From: Melieria omissa
Taxonomy: Eukaryota; Arthropoda; Insecta; Diptera; Ulidiidae
Direction of reading: 5' to 3'
Length of the DNA stretch: 64,000 nucleotides
Assembly (NCBI GenBank): GCA_963971225.1
Contig: OZ020270.1
Coordinates: forward strand, 24,253,689-24,317,688
A model generated the notes under the pieces. That model was not told where the DNA came from and did no database searches. It saw only the letters and a program-made list of their open reading frames with translations. Positions 43,958 to 56,061 of the stretch are shown one piece after another. A program made the translations under genes and the position numbers. How positions within the stretch are numbered: the stretch's first letter is position 1; every line of letters starts with the position of its first letter.

Positions 43958-46437
43958 CCCATTAACGTCCAACTGGACACTTCTTCTATACTCTTCTTAA
44001 CAGGTTCTTTTCGGTATCTTATCGGACGTTAAAAAAATCGTGACTAGTCCATATTTATGTAAAATTTTATCAGCTTTTGATTGGTGCAATCAGATTTGCA
44101 AAAAAATGCATAGTTAACAACTTACATAAGTTTATTTAACAAAAAACACGAAATTTTTGAAAAAAACTTTGTTTTTTAATACTTTCACCTCGAAATCGTT
44201 ACTCAAGACCTCAAATTCGTACATTTTTTGGGTCCATGGACCTTTCCCTTCAAAACCTATATCTTGGTTTCTCAAAGTTCAAAATGGAAGTATCCAACAT
44301 GGCGGCTCGAACCCGAAATTTTTTTGCTCTTTTCGACACTTTTCAATAAAGCAACTTATCAATGTTGAATGTTCACAAATATTTGTGTACAGGGGTTTTT
44401 TTGGGTCGCAGATCATGAATCTGCTATCAAATTTTACAAATTCAAAATGGATCCAATATGGCAGCTGAAATTTTACAAAATCATTGAAATTCTATGAAAA
44501 TTAGTATACGGGGGTTTTTTGGGACGTAGATGAATCTGTTATCAGATTTTTCAAATTCAAAATGGCGGATATGATAAATCCAACATGGCCGCCCAAAATG
44601 TAAAATCATCTAATTTTTATAAAAATCAGTATCTCGGGGTTTTTTTGATCGCTGATCACGAATCCACCATAAATATTCACAAATTCTAAATTGCGGATCC
44701 AATATGGGGGCTGAAAAGTCGCAAAATCATAAAATTTTGATGTAAACTGGTAAACAGAGATTTTTTATGTCGTAGATGATGTTTTTTTCTAAGATTTTAC
44801 AAATTTCAGAATGCCAGATCAAATATGGCTGCCGTAATTCCTAGAAATCATTTAGTTCCTTGGAAAATTGGAATACAGTGGTTGTTGCTCGCTAGATACT
44901 CGACTGCATGGTCTGATACTCGACTGACCAGTTTACATCAAAATTGTATGATTTTGCGACTTTTCAGCCCCCATATTGGATCCGCCATTTAGAATTTGTG
45001 AATTTTTATGGTGGATTCGTGATCAGCGATCAAAAAAACCCCGAGATACTGATTTTTATAAAAATTAGATGATTTTACATTTTGGGCGGCCATGTTGGAT
45101 TTATCATATCCTCCATTTTGAATTTAAAAAATCTGATATCAGATTCATGATTTTCGTCCCAAAAAACCCCCGTATACTAATTTTCATAGAATTTCAATGA
45201 TTTTGTAAAATTTCAGCTGCCATATTGGATCCGCCATTTTGAATTTGTAAAATTTGATAGCAGATTCATGATCTGCGACCCAAAAAACCCCTGTACACAA
45301 ATATTTGTGAACATTCAACATTGATAAGTTGCTTTATTGAAAAGTGTCGAAAAGAGCAAAAAAATTTCGGCTTCGAGCCGCCATTTTGGATACTTCCATT
45401 TTGAATTTTGAGAAACCAGAATATAGGTTTTGAAGGGAAAGGTCCATGGACCCAAAAAATGTACGAATTTGAGGTCTTGAGTAACGATTTCGAGGTGAAA
45501 GTATTAAGGCAGGTTCTCACCTTGTGGGGGGAAAAAAAACAATTTTTTTTGTTTGCCTTATCGTGTAGATATATGTTTCAAAAATGTGCTCCAGAAATTT
45601 CAGATCAAAATCTGAAAAATTACAAAAGTTACAGGCCGTTACAAAGAGCAGTGTAGAGCACCGGCCAAGCGCGCTTTAAACTTTAAACGCGTTTTTCTCA
45701 GAACCACGTTTTCGGACCTTACGGAAGTGATTGAAGGCGCTGGAATGAACCAATCGTCACCAAATTTTTCTAATAAACAAACCACGATCAGTCACAAAAA
45801 TATTGAAAATTGTTTATTTAAAAAAATAATTAGTGAACAAAAAAATTCGAAAATCTTAATTTTTTTTTCAAAACCTCATAACTTTTGTAATTGTGACTTT
45901 TTGTTTCATAATCTTGGTTCATTCAATAGATAATACGGTACACATTAAGAATGTGTTCGATTTTTGTGTTTCCGATCACGGGTTTTGACGGAATCACTTC
46001 CGGTAGCGGGACTCCTCCTCGCCGACATGCCGCCACTGATGGACGCCCCCTCCCTCCCTTTTTTAATTCATTCAATTTGAAAAATTGTATTCTCTAAATA
46101 AATGTGTGTTCATATCCAGAAACAATTTTCAGCGTTGTATCTTTAACCGTTATCTCAAAAAAAATTCCTAAAAAAAGTGCACTTTTTCGGATCCACAAGG
46201 TGAGAACCTGCCTTAAAAAACAAAAAGTTTTTTTTTCAAAAATTTCGTGTTGTTTGTTAAATAAACTTATGTAACTTGTTAACTATGCAGTTTTTTGTAA
46301 ATCTGATTGCACCAATCAAAAGCTGATAAAATTTTACATAAATATGGACTAGTCACGATTTTTTTAACGTCCGATAAGATACCGAAGGAACCTGTTAAGA
46401 AGAGTATAGAAGAAGTGTCCAGTTGGGCGTTAATGCG
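43958..46437. mobile_element. TTAA-flanked foldback element with 0.8 kb arms
   Basis: TTAA lies at 43954-43957 and 46438-46441. The ends CCCATTAACGTCC and its near inverse lead into arms of about 0.8 kb that meet around a loop near 44,755-44,930; the right arm is lengthened by the MITE at 45508-46212. The inner arms are built of about 122 bp tandem units (GGGGTTTTTT...CAAAATGGCGGATCC). GTCCAACTGGAC (43967-43978) is a palindrome near the end. Mirrored frames in the arms are not genes. Confidence 0.8.
45508..46212. mobile_element. TTAA-flanked MITE, GGCAGG-ended, 705 bp
   Basis: TTAA lies at 45504-45507 and 46213-46216. The ends are GGCAGGTTCTCACC and its inverse. It interrupts the right arm of the foldback: the left arm keeps the empty site. 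It carries, reversed, the AAAACGTGGTT...GAGAAAAACG motif (45679-45714). Confidence 0.85.
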
Positions 46438-46470
46438 TTAAGTGACACTACTTTTGAGTTTTCAAAAAAA

Positions 46471-47495
46471 ATGAATTCAAAGCAATTCCGTGTGCTGATT
46501 TACCATTGTTTTTTAATGAAAAAAAATACTGTTGAATGCCAGGAATGGCTTGAAAAACATTATTCGGACTCTGCTCCATCAAAAAGAATCATTTGTTATT
46601 GGTATGCCGAATTCAAACGTGGTCGTACAGACACCGATGACATTCCATCTACTGGACGGCCAAATGACGCTGTTATTCCGGAAAACGTTGAAAAAACACT
46701 GAAAATCATTATGTCCGACCGTAAAGTGAAAGTGGGGGAGATTGCTGATATTCTAAAGATATCAGCAGGCAGTGTACACACCATAATACACGAACATTTG
46801 GTTATGAAAAAGGTGTTTTCGAAATGGGTGCCGCGTTTGCTCACACCGGAGCAAAAACAACAACGAATCGATGATTCAAAGAGCTGTTTGGACATGTTTA
46901 CGCGCAACAAGTCGGAGTTTTTGCGTCGGTACATCACAATGGATGAAACATGGATCCACCATTTCACTCCAGAGTCAAATCGGCAGTCTGCTGAGTGGCA
47001 TGCAACCGGTGAAAGCCGCCCAAAGCGTCCAAAGGCACAAACATCGGCTGGCAAGGTTATGGCGTCAGTATTTTGGGATGTGTACGGAACAATATTCATC
47101 GACTATCTTGAGAAAGGGAAAACAATCAATAGCGACTATTATATAGCGTTGTTGGAACGTTTGAAAGATGAAATCGCGATTAAGCGGCCCCATATGAAGA
47201 CAATGCACCGTGTCACAAGTCGATGAAAACGATGGCAAAAATGCATGAATTGGGCTTCGAATTGCTTCCTCATCCCCCGTATTCTCCAGATCTGGCCCCC
47301 AGCGACTACTGGCTCTTCGCAGACCTCAAAAAGATGCTCCGTGGTAAGAGATTTGGCTCAAATGATGAAGTAATCGCCGAAACTAACGCCTATTTTGAAG
47401 GCAAAGAAAAATCGTTCTACAAAGGCGGAATCGAAAGATTGGAAAAGCGTTGGAATGATTGTATCTCCCTAAAAAGGGACTATGTTGATGAATAA
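46471..47495 (+). pseudogene. mariner transposase, frameshifted
   Basis: The Met at 46471 (MNSKQFRVLIYHCFLMKKN) gives an HTH N-terminus, WVPRLLTPEQK, the first catalytic Asp in ITMDETWIHHF, then VMASVFWDVYG and LLERLKDEIAIKRPHMK. A short deletion near 47195, between AAGA-type repeats, removes the codons before the second catalytic motif and shifts the frame. The second frame carries DNAPCHKSMKTMAK and PPYSPDLAPSDYWLF (third Asp). The D,D34D spacing type is that of mariner. Upstream Met codons belong to the foldback element. Confidence 0.85.
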
Positions 47496-48078
47496 AAACG
47501 AATTTTAGCAAAAACATGTGTTTTAATTAGTTAGTCACACACATTATTGAACGAAGTGTTATGTCTTTATTTTCGAGTGTTTGATTTTATTTAGTTGCTT
47601 GGGAACCCGGATAACCCATCACTTTTTTTATGGAGTTTCATCGATTTCTTAGATATTTCTTGTAAGTTAAACTTTCTAAAGCAAATAATTTGTAATAGAA
47701 CAATTTTATCAACATAAAATGGGAGCCGCTTTATTTGTTTGGGGTCGTAAAGGTCGGCAAGCATCGTTATCGAAAACTTTAAAACGTAAAAATGTTTTGA
47801 ACCTGTCGAAAGACAAGTTTAAAACTTAACAAACCCGGTAAAATGTCTTACAGTGCAAACAAAAAGTGAGACATTTTCGTACAATTTGTACTGGGGTACC
47901 CCATCACATGGGTAAGAGTGTTCTTTTTCAGCACACACACTAGGGTTAATTACTTGTACAGCTTAAGATCATCGATCTTTTATAAGTACATCAACAGCTT
48001 ACAATATAAATACAATAATTTAACTTAAAACTAATACATGAAAGAAATAAAGTAGAAAGTATAGAAGTTAGGACGAGG

Positions 48079-49124
48079 GTCAAATTTTCTCAAGTGGGCC
48101 ACTTTAAAATCGATGGTCTCAGTTTTCGTTGATCAATACGGTTTTCGATCGGCTTGGAGGTAAAAACGACACCCCATAAATAATTTTGAAAAAAATGTTT
48201 TTTTCATTAGTTATTTACAGTTAAAGTTTTTGATCATGTTTTTTTCAAAAATTCATAACTCACGAACGGTTTATCGGAACTCAATGTTTTCTACATCAAA
48301 ATTTTTGTCAATTAATATACTTTGACATGAAAAAATCTTTCTTCACAAAAAAATTATTATTTAGCTGAAAAATCCTATTTGTTGTAAATAATTGAAATTT
48401 AATGAAACTTCTCCGCCAGCGAGAAAATTTTGACACATTTCATTCAATTCTACAATCCCTTACAAAAATTTTGGTGAAAAAAAAGTCATTATTTTGCATT
48501 AGGTCAAAAGTTATACATGTTTTTGTGACCGCGCTCCTACCTCTAGCGCTGGAAAAGCACATATTGACGCGCGCGCGCTTAGTCATCGTGTCACACGATG
48601 ACGATTCGGTCACACGATAACTAAGCGCGCGCGCCTCAATATGTGCTTTTCCAGCGCTAGAGGTAGGAGCGCGGTCACAAAAACATGTATAACTTTTGAC
48701 CTAATGCAAAATAATGACTTTTTTTTCACCAAAATTTTTGTAAGGGATTGTAAAATTGAATGAAATGTGTCAAAATTTTCTCGCTGGCGGAGAAGTTTAA
48801 TTAATTTTCAATTATTTACAACAAATAGGATTTTTCAGCTAAATAATAATTTTTTTGTGAAGAAAGATTTTTTCATGGCAAAGTATATTAATTGACAAAA
48901 ATGTTGATGTAGAAAACGTTGAGTTCCGATAAACCGTTCGTGAGTTATGAATTTTTGAAAAAAACATGATCAAAAACTTTAACTGTAAATAACTAATGAA
49001 AAAAACATTTTTTTCAAAATTATTTATGGGGTGTCGTTTTTACCTCCAAGCCGATCGAAAACCGTATTGATCAACGAAAACTGAGACCATCGATTTTAAA
49101 GTGGCCCACTTGAGAAAATTTGAC
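48079..49124. repeat. Near-perfect 1.05 kb hairpin (arms about 510 bp)
   Basis: From GGGTCAAATTTTCTCAAG at the left the sequence folds onto its inverse ending at 49124, with few mismatches. The centre (about 48,590-48,620) holds TCACACGATGAC...GGTCACACG. Arms include CGCGCGCGC next to the centre. A transcript would form long double-stranded RNA. Alternatively it is a foldback transposon: ACGAG occurs outside both ends, one base out of register, so the target duplication is uncertain. Confidence 0.8.
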
Positions 49125-49159
49125 CCACGAGTAAAGAAGAAAAGAAAAGAATGTATACA

Positions 49160-50206
49160 ATGAAAAGTCACAATGTAGTCTGTAATTATTGCTCGCATAA
49201 TTTATCCCAGTTCTTTGAAATGGCCTAGTTTAATTGTAGTTGTTTCGATTCAGTCTAGCTTTAATCATCTCAGGAATTGAGTTCCACACTCTCACGGCGT
49301 TAACGAAGAATAGTCTAGATGTAGCTAACAATGTATGTCTTGGTACAATCAGGCTGTTATGCCTCTGTGAATAGGACTGGTGGAGCTTGTCATATAGATA
49401 ACGCGGAGTTTTCCGTAAAACTAATTTGTATAGAAACATACAGTTTCTCGCAGCTAAATTCAGTTCATAATGCTACATCCAAGAACTTTGTTTCTCCACA
49501 GCTAGATATGATCATACTTTTGGATTCCATATACGTATCGCGTAACATTTTTAAAAACTACGTTAATCTTGTGTGTCGATCTTGAGTAAAGTTTACTATA
49601 CACTAACTTAAAGTAAGTTATATGGGGCAGAACAAGTTGCATAGCTAACATACGCCTGGTTTCCAAAGGCGTGAACGCGGCAGAAGTTCTTAACTTACGC
49701 AATACGGCATATACCTTACTCACAACTTTGTTAACATGGTCAGCACAGGTTAATGTTGAATTTACAATAAATCCTAATTTTTGTATTTTGTCAGTGAGCT
49801 TTAAAGCAGTTGAACCAAGCCACAACTTTTCGATATTATCGGTATGGATCACTTTGTTTCAAATACAACAAACATTCAGTGATAACCCATTATTCTTCGC
49901 CCAATTCACAATAGCAGACAAATCACAATTAACTTTATAGCGCAAATCTTCAACTAGAGCAACTCTACTAGACAAATATAACTGGATGTCATCAGCATAG
50001 GCATGAACCTGAATATAATTACAAACAAAAAAAACATCATTTACAAAAAGACTGAACAGAAGAGGACCAAGGACAGACCCCTGGGGAACGCCGGCCGAAA
50101 TCGATTTAACCGGCGACGAGAAATTCAATCCTTTGACTTGCTGAACTCGGCCGTCAAGATAGCTAGTCATGAACTTTATAGCAGTGTCAGAAAATCCAAA
50201 ATGTAA
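49160..50206 (-). pseudogene. Non-LTR reverse transcriptase relic, 5'-truncated
   Basis: On the minus strand the reading begins inside the RT: SYLDGRVQQV, SAGVPQGSVLGPLLFSLFVND, VHAYADDIQLYLSS (YADD), NNGLSLN. An in-frame TGA near 49859 is followed by LTDKIQKLGFIVNSTL and LRKLRTSAAFT, then a frameshift and the tail RTPRYLYDKLHQ...RLFFVNAVRVWNSIP. The 5' part is missing, as is usual for truncated non-LTR insertions. Jockey/CR1-like group. Confidence 0.85.
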
Positions 50207-50218
50207 TTGTTTTTTTTT

Positions 50219-50640
50219 TTAATTTCTTATTAATATTAATTTTTTTTGTGTTTTTAAATTGCTGTTCAAAAACCGTATCCTAAAAAATGTTCGGCCTAAA
50301 AAGAAACGTTTCGCAACACGTTGCTCTAGTACCGTGCAATTTTGACTGTTAGTTAATAAGTTCTCCATGTAGTTTTGTGTTTCCACCAAACTTTCACCGT
50401 TAATGTTGGCGAAAATTGTATTTAAAATTTGTAGGAATTCGGGTGTTGGCTTATGTGATGCTCCCACTGAAAGGAGATTAACATATGTGAAACCCGTAGT
50501 TTCCAAGTTTCATTTTGGTAATTGCGAAATTTTCGAGGCCGTCGAATTCGACATCGCTTAATGGGGTTACTTTCTCCGTTACAATCGTTAAAGCAACAAA
50601 TCATATTGTATTTTATATTAATTATTTTAAAGTTTCTCAA
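50219..50640 (-). other. Unrecognised minus-strand coding remnant
   Basis: Two overlapping minus frames (50219-50506, 50422-50640) read NLLSVGASHKPTPEFLQILNTIF...RFFLGRTFFRIRFLNSNLK. The composition and regular hydrophobic spacing look protein-like and the end resembles transposon-encoded proteins, but I cannot name a family. Probably a relic. Confidence 0.35.
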
Positions 50641-51266
50641 CCACCTACGCTGCGTTTTTCTAGAACTGTTATTTTTTTGTTTGCATTGACAGCTGATTTA
50701 TAGAAAAGGACTAGATTTCAAAGTTGCTTTGCTTACATTTCTTTACAATCTAAAGATCGGTATGCAGCTCTCAAGAAAAGCGAAAACTTCATATAAAAAA
50801 GCTCAAGAAATCCTCAAGGAAATTTCCTTGAGTCATATTTTCTTGAGGTGTACGCACCTCACAAGAAAACTGATTCGGTTTTTTTTATACTTTTTTTTAT
50901 TGAAAAATGAAATGACAACACTGATTTCGCCAAGAAACATATGTGTACCTATTTATTTCTTAAAGGAAAAAGTGACAGCTGCCTGCCTTTCATGCCGGCC
51001 ATGAAAATGCCGCAGTCCAACGTGCCGCAGTCTCAAGACATGTAATAAAAGCGTAATCGGTTGAAATGTATTAAAAACTAAACCAATCGTCGCCCATTTG
51101 GAGAGAACTGAATCTTTCTATTAAAATAAAAAATTGTCCAGTAGAATGCAAATCATCTTGTCAAAATTTCTTTCAAACGTCAAATTTACTTCACTACCAT
51201 GGTGGAATTATACAGGTGGAGTAACCTGATGACAGTTTTTGTGATTATGACAGTTCATGCTGCCTT

Positions 51267-51740
51267 TTGTGTTTCCGATCACGGGTTTTGACGGAATCAC
51301 TTCCGGTAGCGGGACTCCTCCTCGCCGACATGCCGCCACTGATGGACGCCCCCTCCCTCCCTTTTTTAATTCATTCAATTTGAAAAATTGTATTCTCTAA
51401 ATAAATGTGTGTTCATATCCAGAAACAATTTTCAGCGTTGTATCTTTAACCGTTATCTCAAAAAAAATTCCTAAAAAAAGTGCACTTTTTCGGATCCACA
51501 AGGTGAGAACCTGCCTTAAAAAACAAAAAGTTTTTTTTTCAAAAATTTCGTGTTGTTTGTTAAATAAACTTATGTAACTTGTTAACTATGCAGTTTTTTG
51601 TAAATCTGATTGCACCAATCAAAAGCTGATAAAATTTTACATAAATATGGACTAGTCACGATTTTTTTAACGTCCGATAAGATACCGAAGGAACCTGTTA
51701 AGAAGAGTATAGAAGAAGTGTCCAGTTGGGCGTTAATGCG
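51267..51740. mobile_element. Second copy: right ends of the TTAA MITE and TTAA foldback
   Basis: Duplicated unit 2 starts inside the GGCAGG-ended MITE, so only its right part (to 51515) and the right arm of the foldback (to 51740) are present. TTAA follows at 51516-51519 and 51741-51744. Confidence 0.85.
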
Positions 51741-51773
51741 TTAAGTGACACTACTTTTGAGTTTTCAAAAAAA

Positions 51774-52798
51774 ATGAATTCAAAGCAATTCCGTGTGCTG
51801 ATTTACCATTGTTTTTTAATGAAAAAAAATACTGTTGAATGCCAGGAATGGCTTGAAAAACATTATTCGGACTCTGCTCCATCAAAAAGAATCATTTGTT
51901 ATTGGTATGCCGAATTCAAACGTGGTCGTACAGACACCGATGACATTCCATCTACTGGACGGCCAAATGACGCTGTTATTCCGGAAAACGTTGAAAAAAC
52001 ACTGAAAATCATTATGTCCGACCGTAAAGTGAAAGTGGGGGAGATTGCTGATATTCTAAAGATATCAGCAGGCAGTGTACACACCATAATACACGAACAT
52101 TTGGTTATGAAAAAGGTGTTTTCGAAATGGGTGCCGCGTTTGCTCACACCGGAGCAAAAACAACAACGAATCGATGATTCAAAGAGCTGTTTGGACATGT
52201 TTACGCGCAACAAGTCGGAGTTTTTGCGTCGGTACATCACAATGGATGAAACATGGATCCACCATTTCACTCCAGAGTCAAATCGGCAGTCTGCTGAGTG
52301 GCATGCAACCGGTGAAAGCCGCCCAAAGCGTCCAAAGGCACAAACATCGGCTGGCAAGGTTATGGCGTCAGTATTTTGGGATGTGTACGGAACAATATTC
52401 ATCGACTATCTTGAGAAAGGGAAAACAATCAATAGCGACTATTATATAGCGTTGTTGGAACGTTTGAAAGATGAAATCGCGATTAAGCGGCCCCATATGA
52501 AGACAATGCACCGTGTCACAAGTCGATGAAAACGATGGCAAAAATGCATGAATTGGGCTTCGAATTGCTTCCTCATCCCCCGTATTCTCCAGATCTGGCC
52601 CCCAGCGACTACTGGCTCTTCGCAGACCTCAAAAAGATGCTCCGTGGTAAGAGATTTGGCTCAAATGATGAAGTAATCGCCGAAACTAACGCCTATTTTG
52701 AAGGCAAAGAAAAATCGTTCTACAAAGGCGGAATCGAAAGATTGGAAAAGCGTTGGAATGATTGTATCTCCCTAAAAAGGGACTATGTTGATGAATAA
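51774..52798 (+). pseudogene. mariner transposase, second copy
   Basis: Same reading and same deletion as 46471-47495, so the damage predates the duplication. The 5' inverted end of mariner is absent in this copy; the 3' end (to 52862) is present. Confidence 0.85.
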
Positions 52799-53381
52799 AA
52801 ACGAATTTTAGCAAAAACATGTGTTTTAATTAGTTAGTCACACACATTATTGAACGAAGTGTTATGTCTTTATTTTCGAGTGTTTGATTTTATTTAGTTG
52901 CTTGGGAACCCGGATAACCCATCACTTTTTTTATGGAGTTTCATCGATTTCTTAGATATTTCTTGTAAGTTAAACTTTCTAAAGCAAATAATTTGTAATA
53001 GAACAATTTTATCAACATAAAATGGGAGCCGCTTTATTTGTTTGGGGTCGTAAAGGTCGGCAAGCATCGTTATCGAAAACTTTAAAACGTAAAAATGTTT
53101 TGAACCTGTCGAAAGACAAGTTTAAAACTTAACAAACCCGGTAAAATGTCTTACAGTGCAAACAAAAAGTGAGACATTTTCGTACAATTTGTACTGGGGT
53201 ACCCCATCACATGGGTAAGAGTGTTCTTTTTCAGCACACACACTAGGGTTAATTACTTGTACAGCTTAAGATCATCGATCTTTTATAAGTACATCAACAG
53301 CTTACAATATAAATACAATAATTTAACTTAAAACTAATACATGAAAGAAATAAAGTAGAAAGTATAGAAGTTAGGACGAGG

Positions 53382-54427
53382 GTCAAATTTTCTCAAGTGG
53401 GCCACTTTAAAATCGATGGTCTCAGTTTTCGTTGATCAATACGGTTTTCGATCGGCTTGGAGGTAAAAACGACACCCCATAAATAATTTTGAAAAAAATG
53501 TTTTTTTCATTAGTTATTTACAGTTAAAGTTTTTGATCATGTTTTTTTCAAAAATTCATAACTCACGAACGGTTTATCGGAACTCAACGTTTTCTACATC
53601 AAAATTTTTGTCAATTAATATACTTTGACATGAAAAAATCTTTCTTCACAAAAAAATTATTATTTAGCTGAAAAATCCTATTTGTTGTAAATAATTGAAA
53701 TTTAATGAAACTTCTCCGCCAGCGAGAAAATTTTGACACATTTCATTCAATTCTACAATCCCTTACAAAAATTTTGGTGAAAAAAAAGTCATTATTTTGC
53801 ATTAGGTCAAAAGTTATACATGTTTTTGTGACCGCGCTCCTACCTCTAGCGCTGGAAAAGCACATATTGACGCGCGCGCGCTTAGTCATCGTGTCACACG
53901 ATGACGATTCGGTCACACGATAACTAAGCGCGCGCGCCTCAATATGTGCTTTTCCAGCGCTAGAGGTAGGAGCGCGGTCACAAAAACATGTATAACTTTT
54001 GACCTAATGCAAAATAATGACTTTTTTTTCACCAAAATTTTTGTAAGGGATTGTAAAATTGAATGAAATGTGTCAAAATTTTCTCGCTGGCGGAGAAGTT
54101 TAATTAATTTTCAATTATTTACAACAAATAGGATTTTTCAGCTAAATAATAATTTTTTTGTGAAGAAAGATTTTTTCATGGCAAAGTATATTAATTGACA
54201 AAAATGTTGATGTAGAAAACGTTGAGTTCCGATAAACCGTTCGTGAGTTATGAATTTTTGAAAAAAACATGATCAAAAACTTTAACTGTAAATAACTAAT
54301 GAAAAAAACATTTTTTTCAAAATTATTTATGGGGTGTCGTTTTTACCTCCAAGCCGATCGAAAACCGTATTGATCAACGAAAACTGAGACCATCGATTTT
54401 AAAGTGGCCCACTTGAGAAAATTTGAC
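53382..54427. repeat. Second copy of the 1.05 kb hairpin
   Basis: Same fold as 48079-49124. C at 53588 pairs with the opposite arm, where copy 1 has T (a G-U pair in RNA). Confidence 0.8.
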
Positions 54428-54462
54428 CCACGAGTAAAGAAGAAAAGAAAAGAATGTATACA

Positions 54463-55509
54463 ATGAAAAGTCACAATGTAGTCTGTAATTATTGCTCGCA
54501 TAATTTATCCCAGTTCTTTGAAATGGCCTAGTTTAATTGTAGTTGTTTCGATTCAGTCTAGCTTTAATCATCTCAGGAATTGAGTTCCACACTCTCACGG
54601 CGTTAACGAAGAATAGTCTAGATGTAGCTAACAATGTATGTCTTGGTACAATCAGGCTGTTATGCCTCTGTGAATAGGACTGGTGGAGCTTGTCATATAG
54701 ATAACGCGGAGTTTTCCGTAAAACTAATTTGTATAGAAACATACAGTTTCTCGCAGCTAAATTCAGTTCATAATGCTACATCCAAGAACTTTGTTTCTCC
54801 ACAGCTAGATATGATCATACTTTTGGATTCCATATACGTATCGCGTAACATTTTTAAAAACTACGTTAATCTTGTGTGTCGATCTTGAGTAAAGTTTACT
54901 ATACACTAACTTAAAGTAAGTTATATGGGGCAGAACAAGTTGCATAGCTAACATACGCCTGGTTTCCAAAGGCGTGAACGCGGCAGAAGTTCTTAACTTA
55001 CGCAATACGGCATATACCTTACTCACAACTTTGTTAACATGGTCAGCACAGGTTAATGTTGAATTTACAATAAATCCTAATTTTTGTATTTTGTCAGTGA
55101 GCTTTAAAGCAGTTGAACCAAGCCACAACTTTTCGATATTATCGGTATGGATCACTTTGTTTCAAATATAACAAACATTCAGTGATAACCCATTATTCTT
55201 CGCCCAATTCACAATAGCAGACAAATCACAATTAACTTTATAGCGCAAATCTTCAACTAGAGCAACTCTACTAGACAAATATAACTGGATGTCATCAGCA
55301 TAGGCATGAACCTGAATATAATTACAAACAAAAAAAACATCATTTACAAAAAGACTGAACAGAAGAGGACCAAGGACAGACCCCTGGGGAACGCCGGCCG
55401 AAATCGATTTAACCGGCGACGAGAAATTCAATCCTTTGACTTGCTGAACTCGGCCGTCAAGATAGCTAGTCATGAACTTTATAGCAGTGTCAGAAAATCC
55501 AAAATGTAA
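54463..55509 (-). pseudogene. Second copy of the non-LTR RT relic
   Basis: As 49160-50206 with a Tyr for Cys change next to the in-frame stop (C/T at 55169). Confidence 0.85.
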
Positions 55510-55521
55510 TTGTTTTTTTTT

Positions 55522-55943
55522 TTAATTTCTTATTAATATTAATTTTTTTTGTGTTTTTAAATTGCTGTTCAAAAACCGTATCCTAAAAAATGTTCGGCCT
55601 AAAAAGAAACGTTTCGCAACACGTTGCTCTAGTACCGTGCAATTTTGACTGTTAGTTAATAAGTTCTCCATGTAGTTTTGTGTTTCCACCAAACTTTCAC
55701 CGTTAATGTTGGCGAAAATTGTATTTAAAATTTGTAGGAATTCGGGTGTTGGCTTATGTGATGCTCTCACTGAAAGGAGATTAACATATGTGAAACCCGT
55801 AGTTTCCAAGTTTCATTTTGGTAATTGCGAAATTTTCGAGGCCGTCGAATTCGACATCGCTTAATGGGGTTACTTTCTCCGTTACAATCGTTAAAGCAAC
55901 AAATCATATTGTATTTTATATTAATTATTTTAAAGTTTCTCAA
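55522..55943 (-). other. Second copy of the unrecognised minus-strand remnant
   Basis: As 50219-50640 with one replacement in the LLSVxASHKP segment (Arg for Gly). Confidence 0.35.
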
Positions 55944-56061
55944 CCACCTACGCTGCGTTTTTCTAGAACTGTTATTTTTTTGTTTGCATTGACAGCTGAT
56001 TTATAGAAAAGGACTAGATTTCAAAGTTGCTTTGCTTACATTTCTTTACAATCTAAAGATC

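Larger units (their letters stand above)
43808..47559 (+). mobile_element. mariner element, split by a TTAA foldback
   Basis: The inverted ends ACACTTCGTxCAATAATGTG are at 43808 and 47559, each next to TA. Removing the TTAA element and one TTAA leaves about 1,268 bp, the normal mariner size. The transposase lies at 46471-47495 and is frameshifted. Confidence 0.85.

Noticed and set aside
44157..45520. Mirrored frames SKSLLKTSNSYIFWVHG on both strands
   Set aside because: They are the two arms of the TTAA foldback read in opposite directions.
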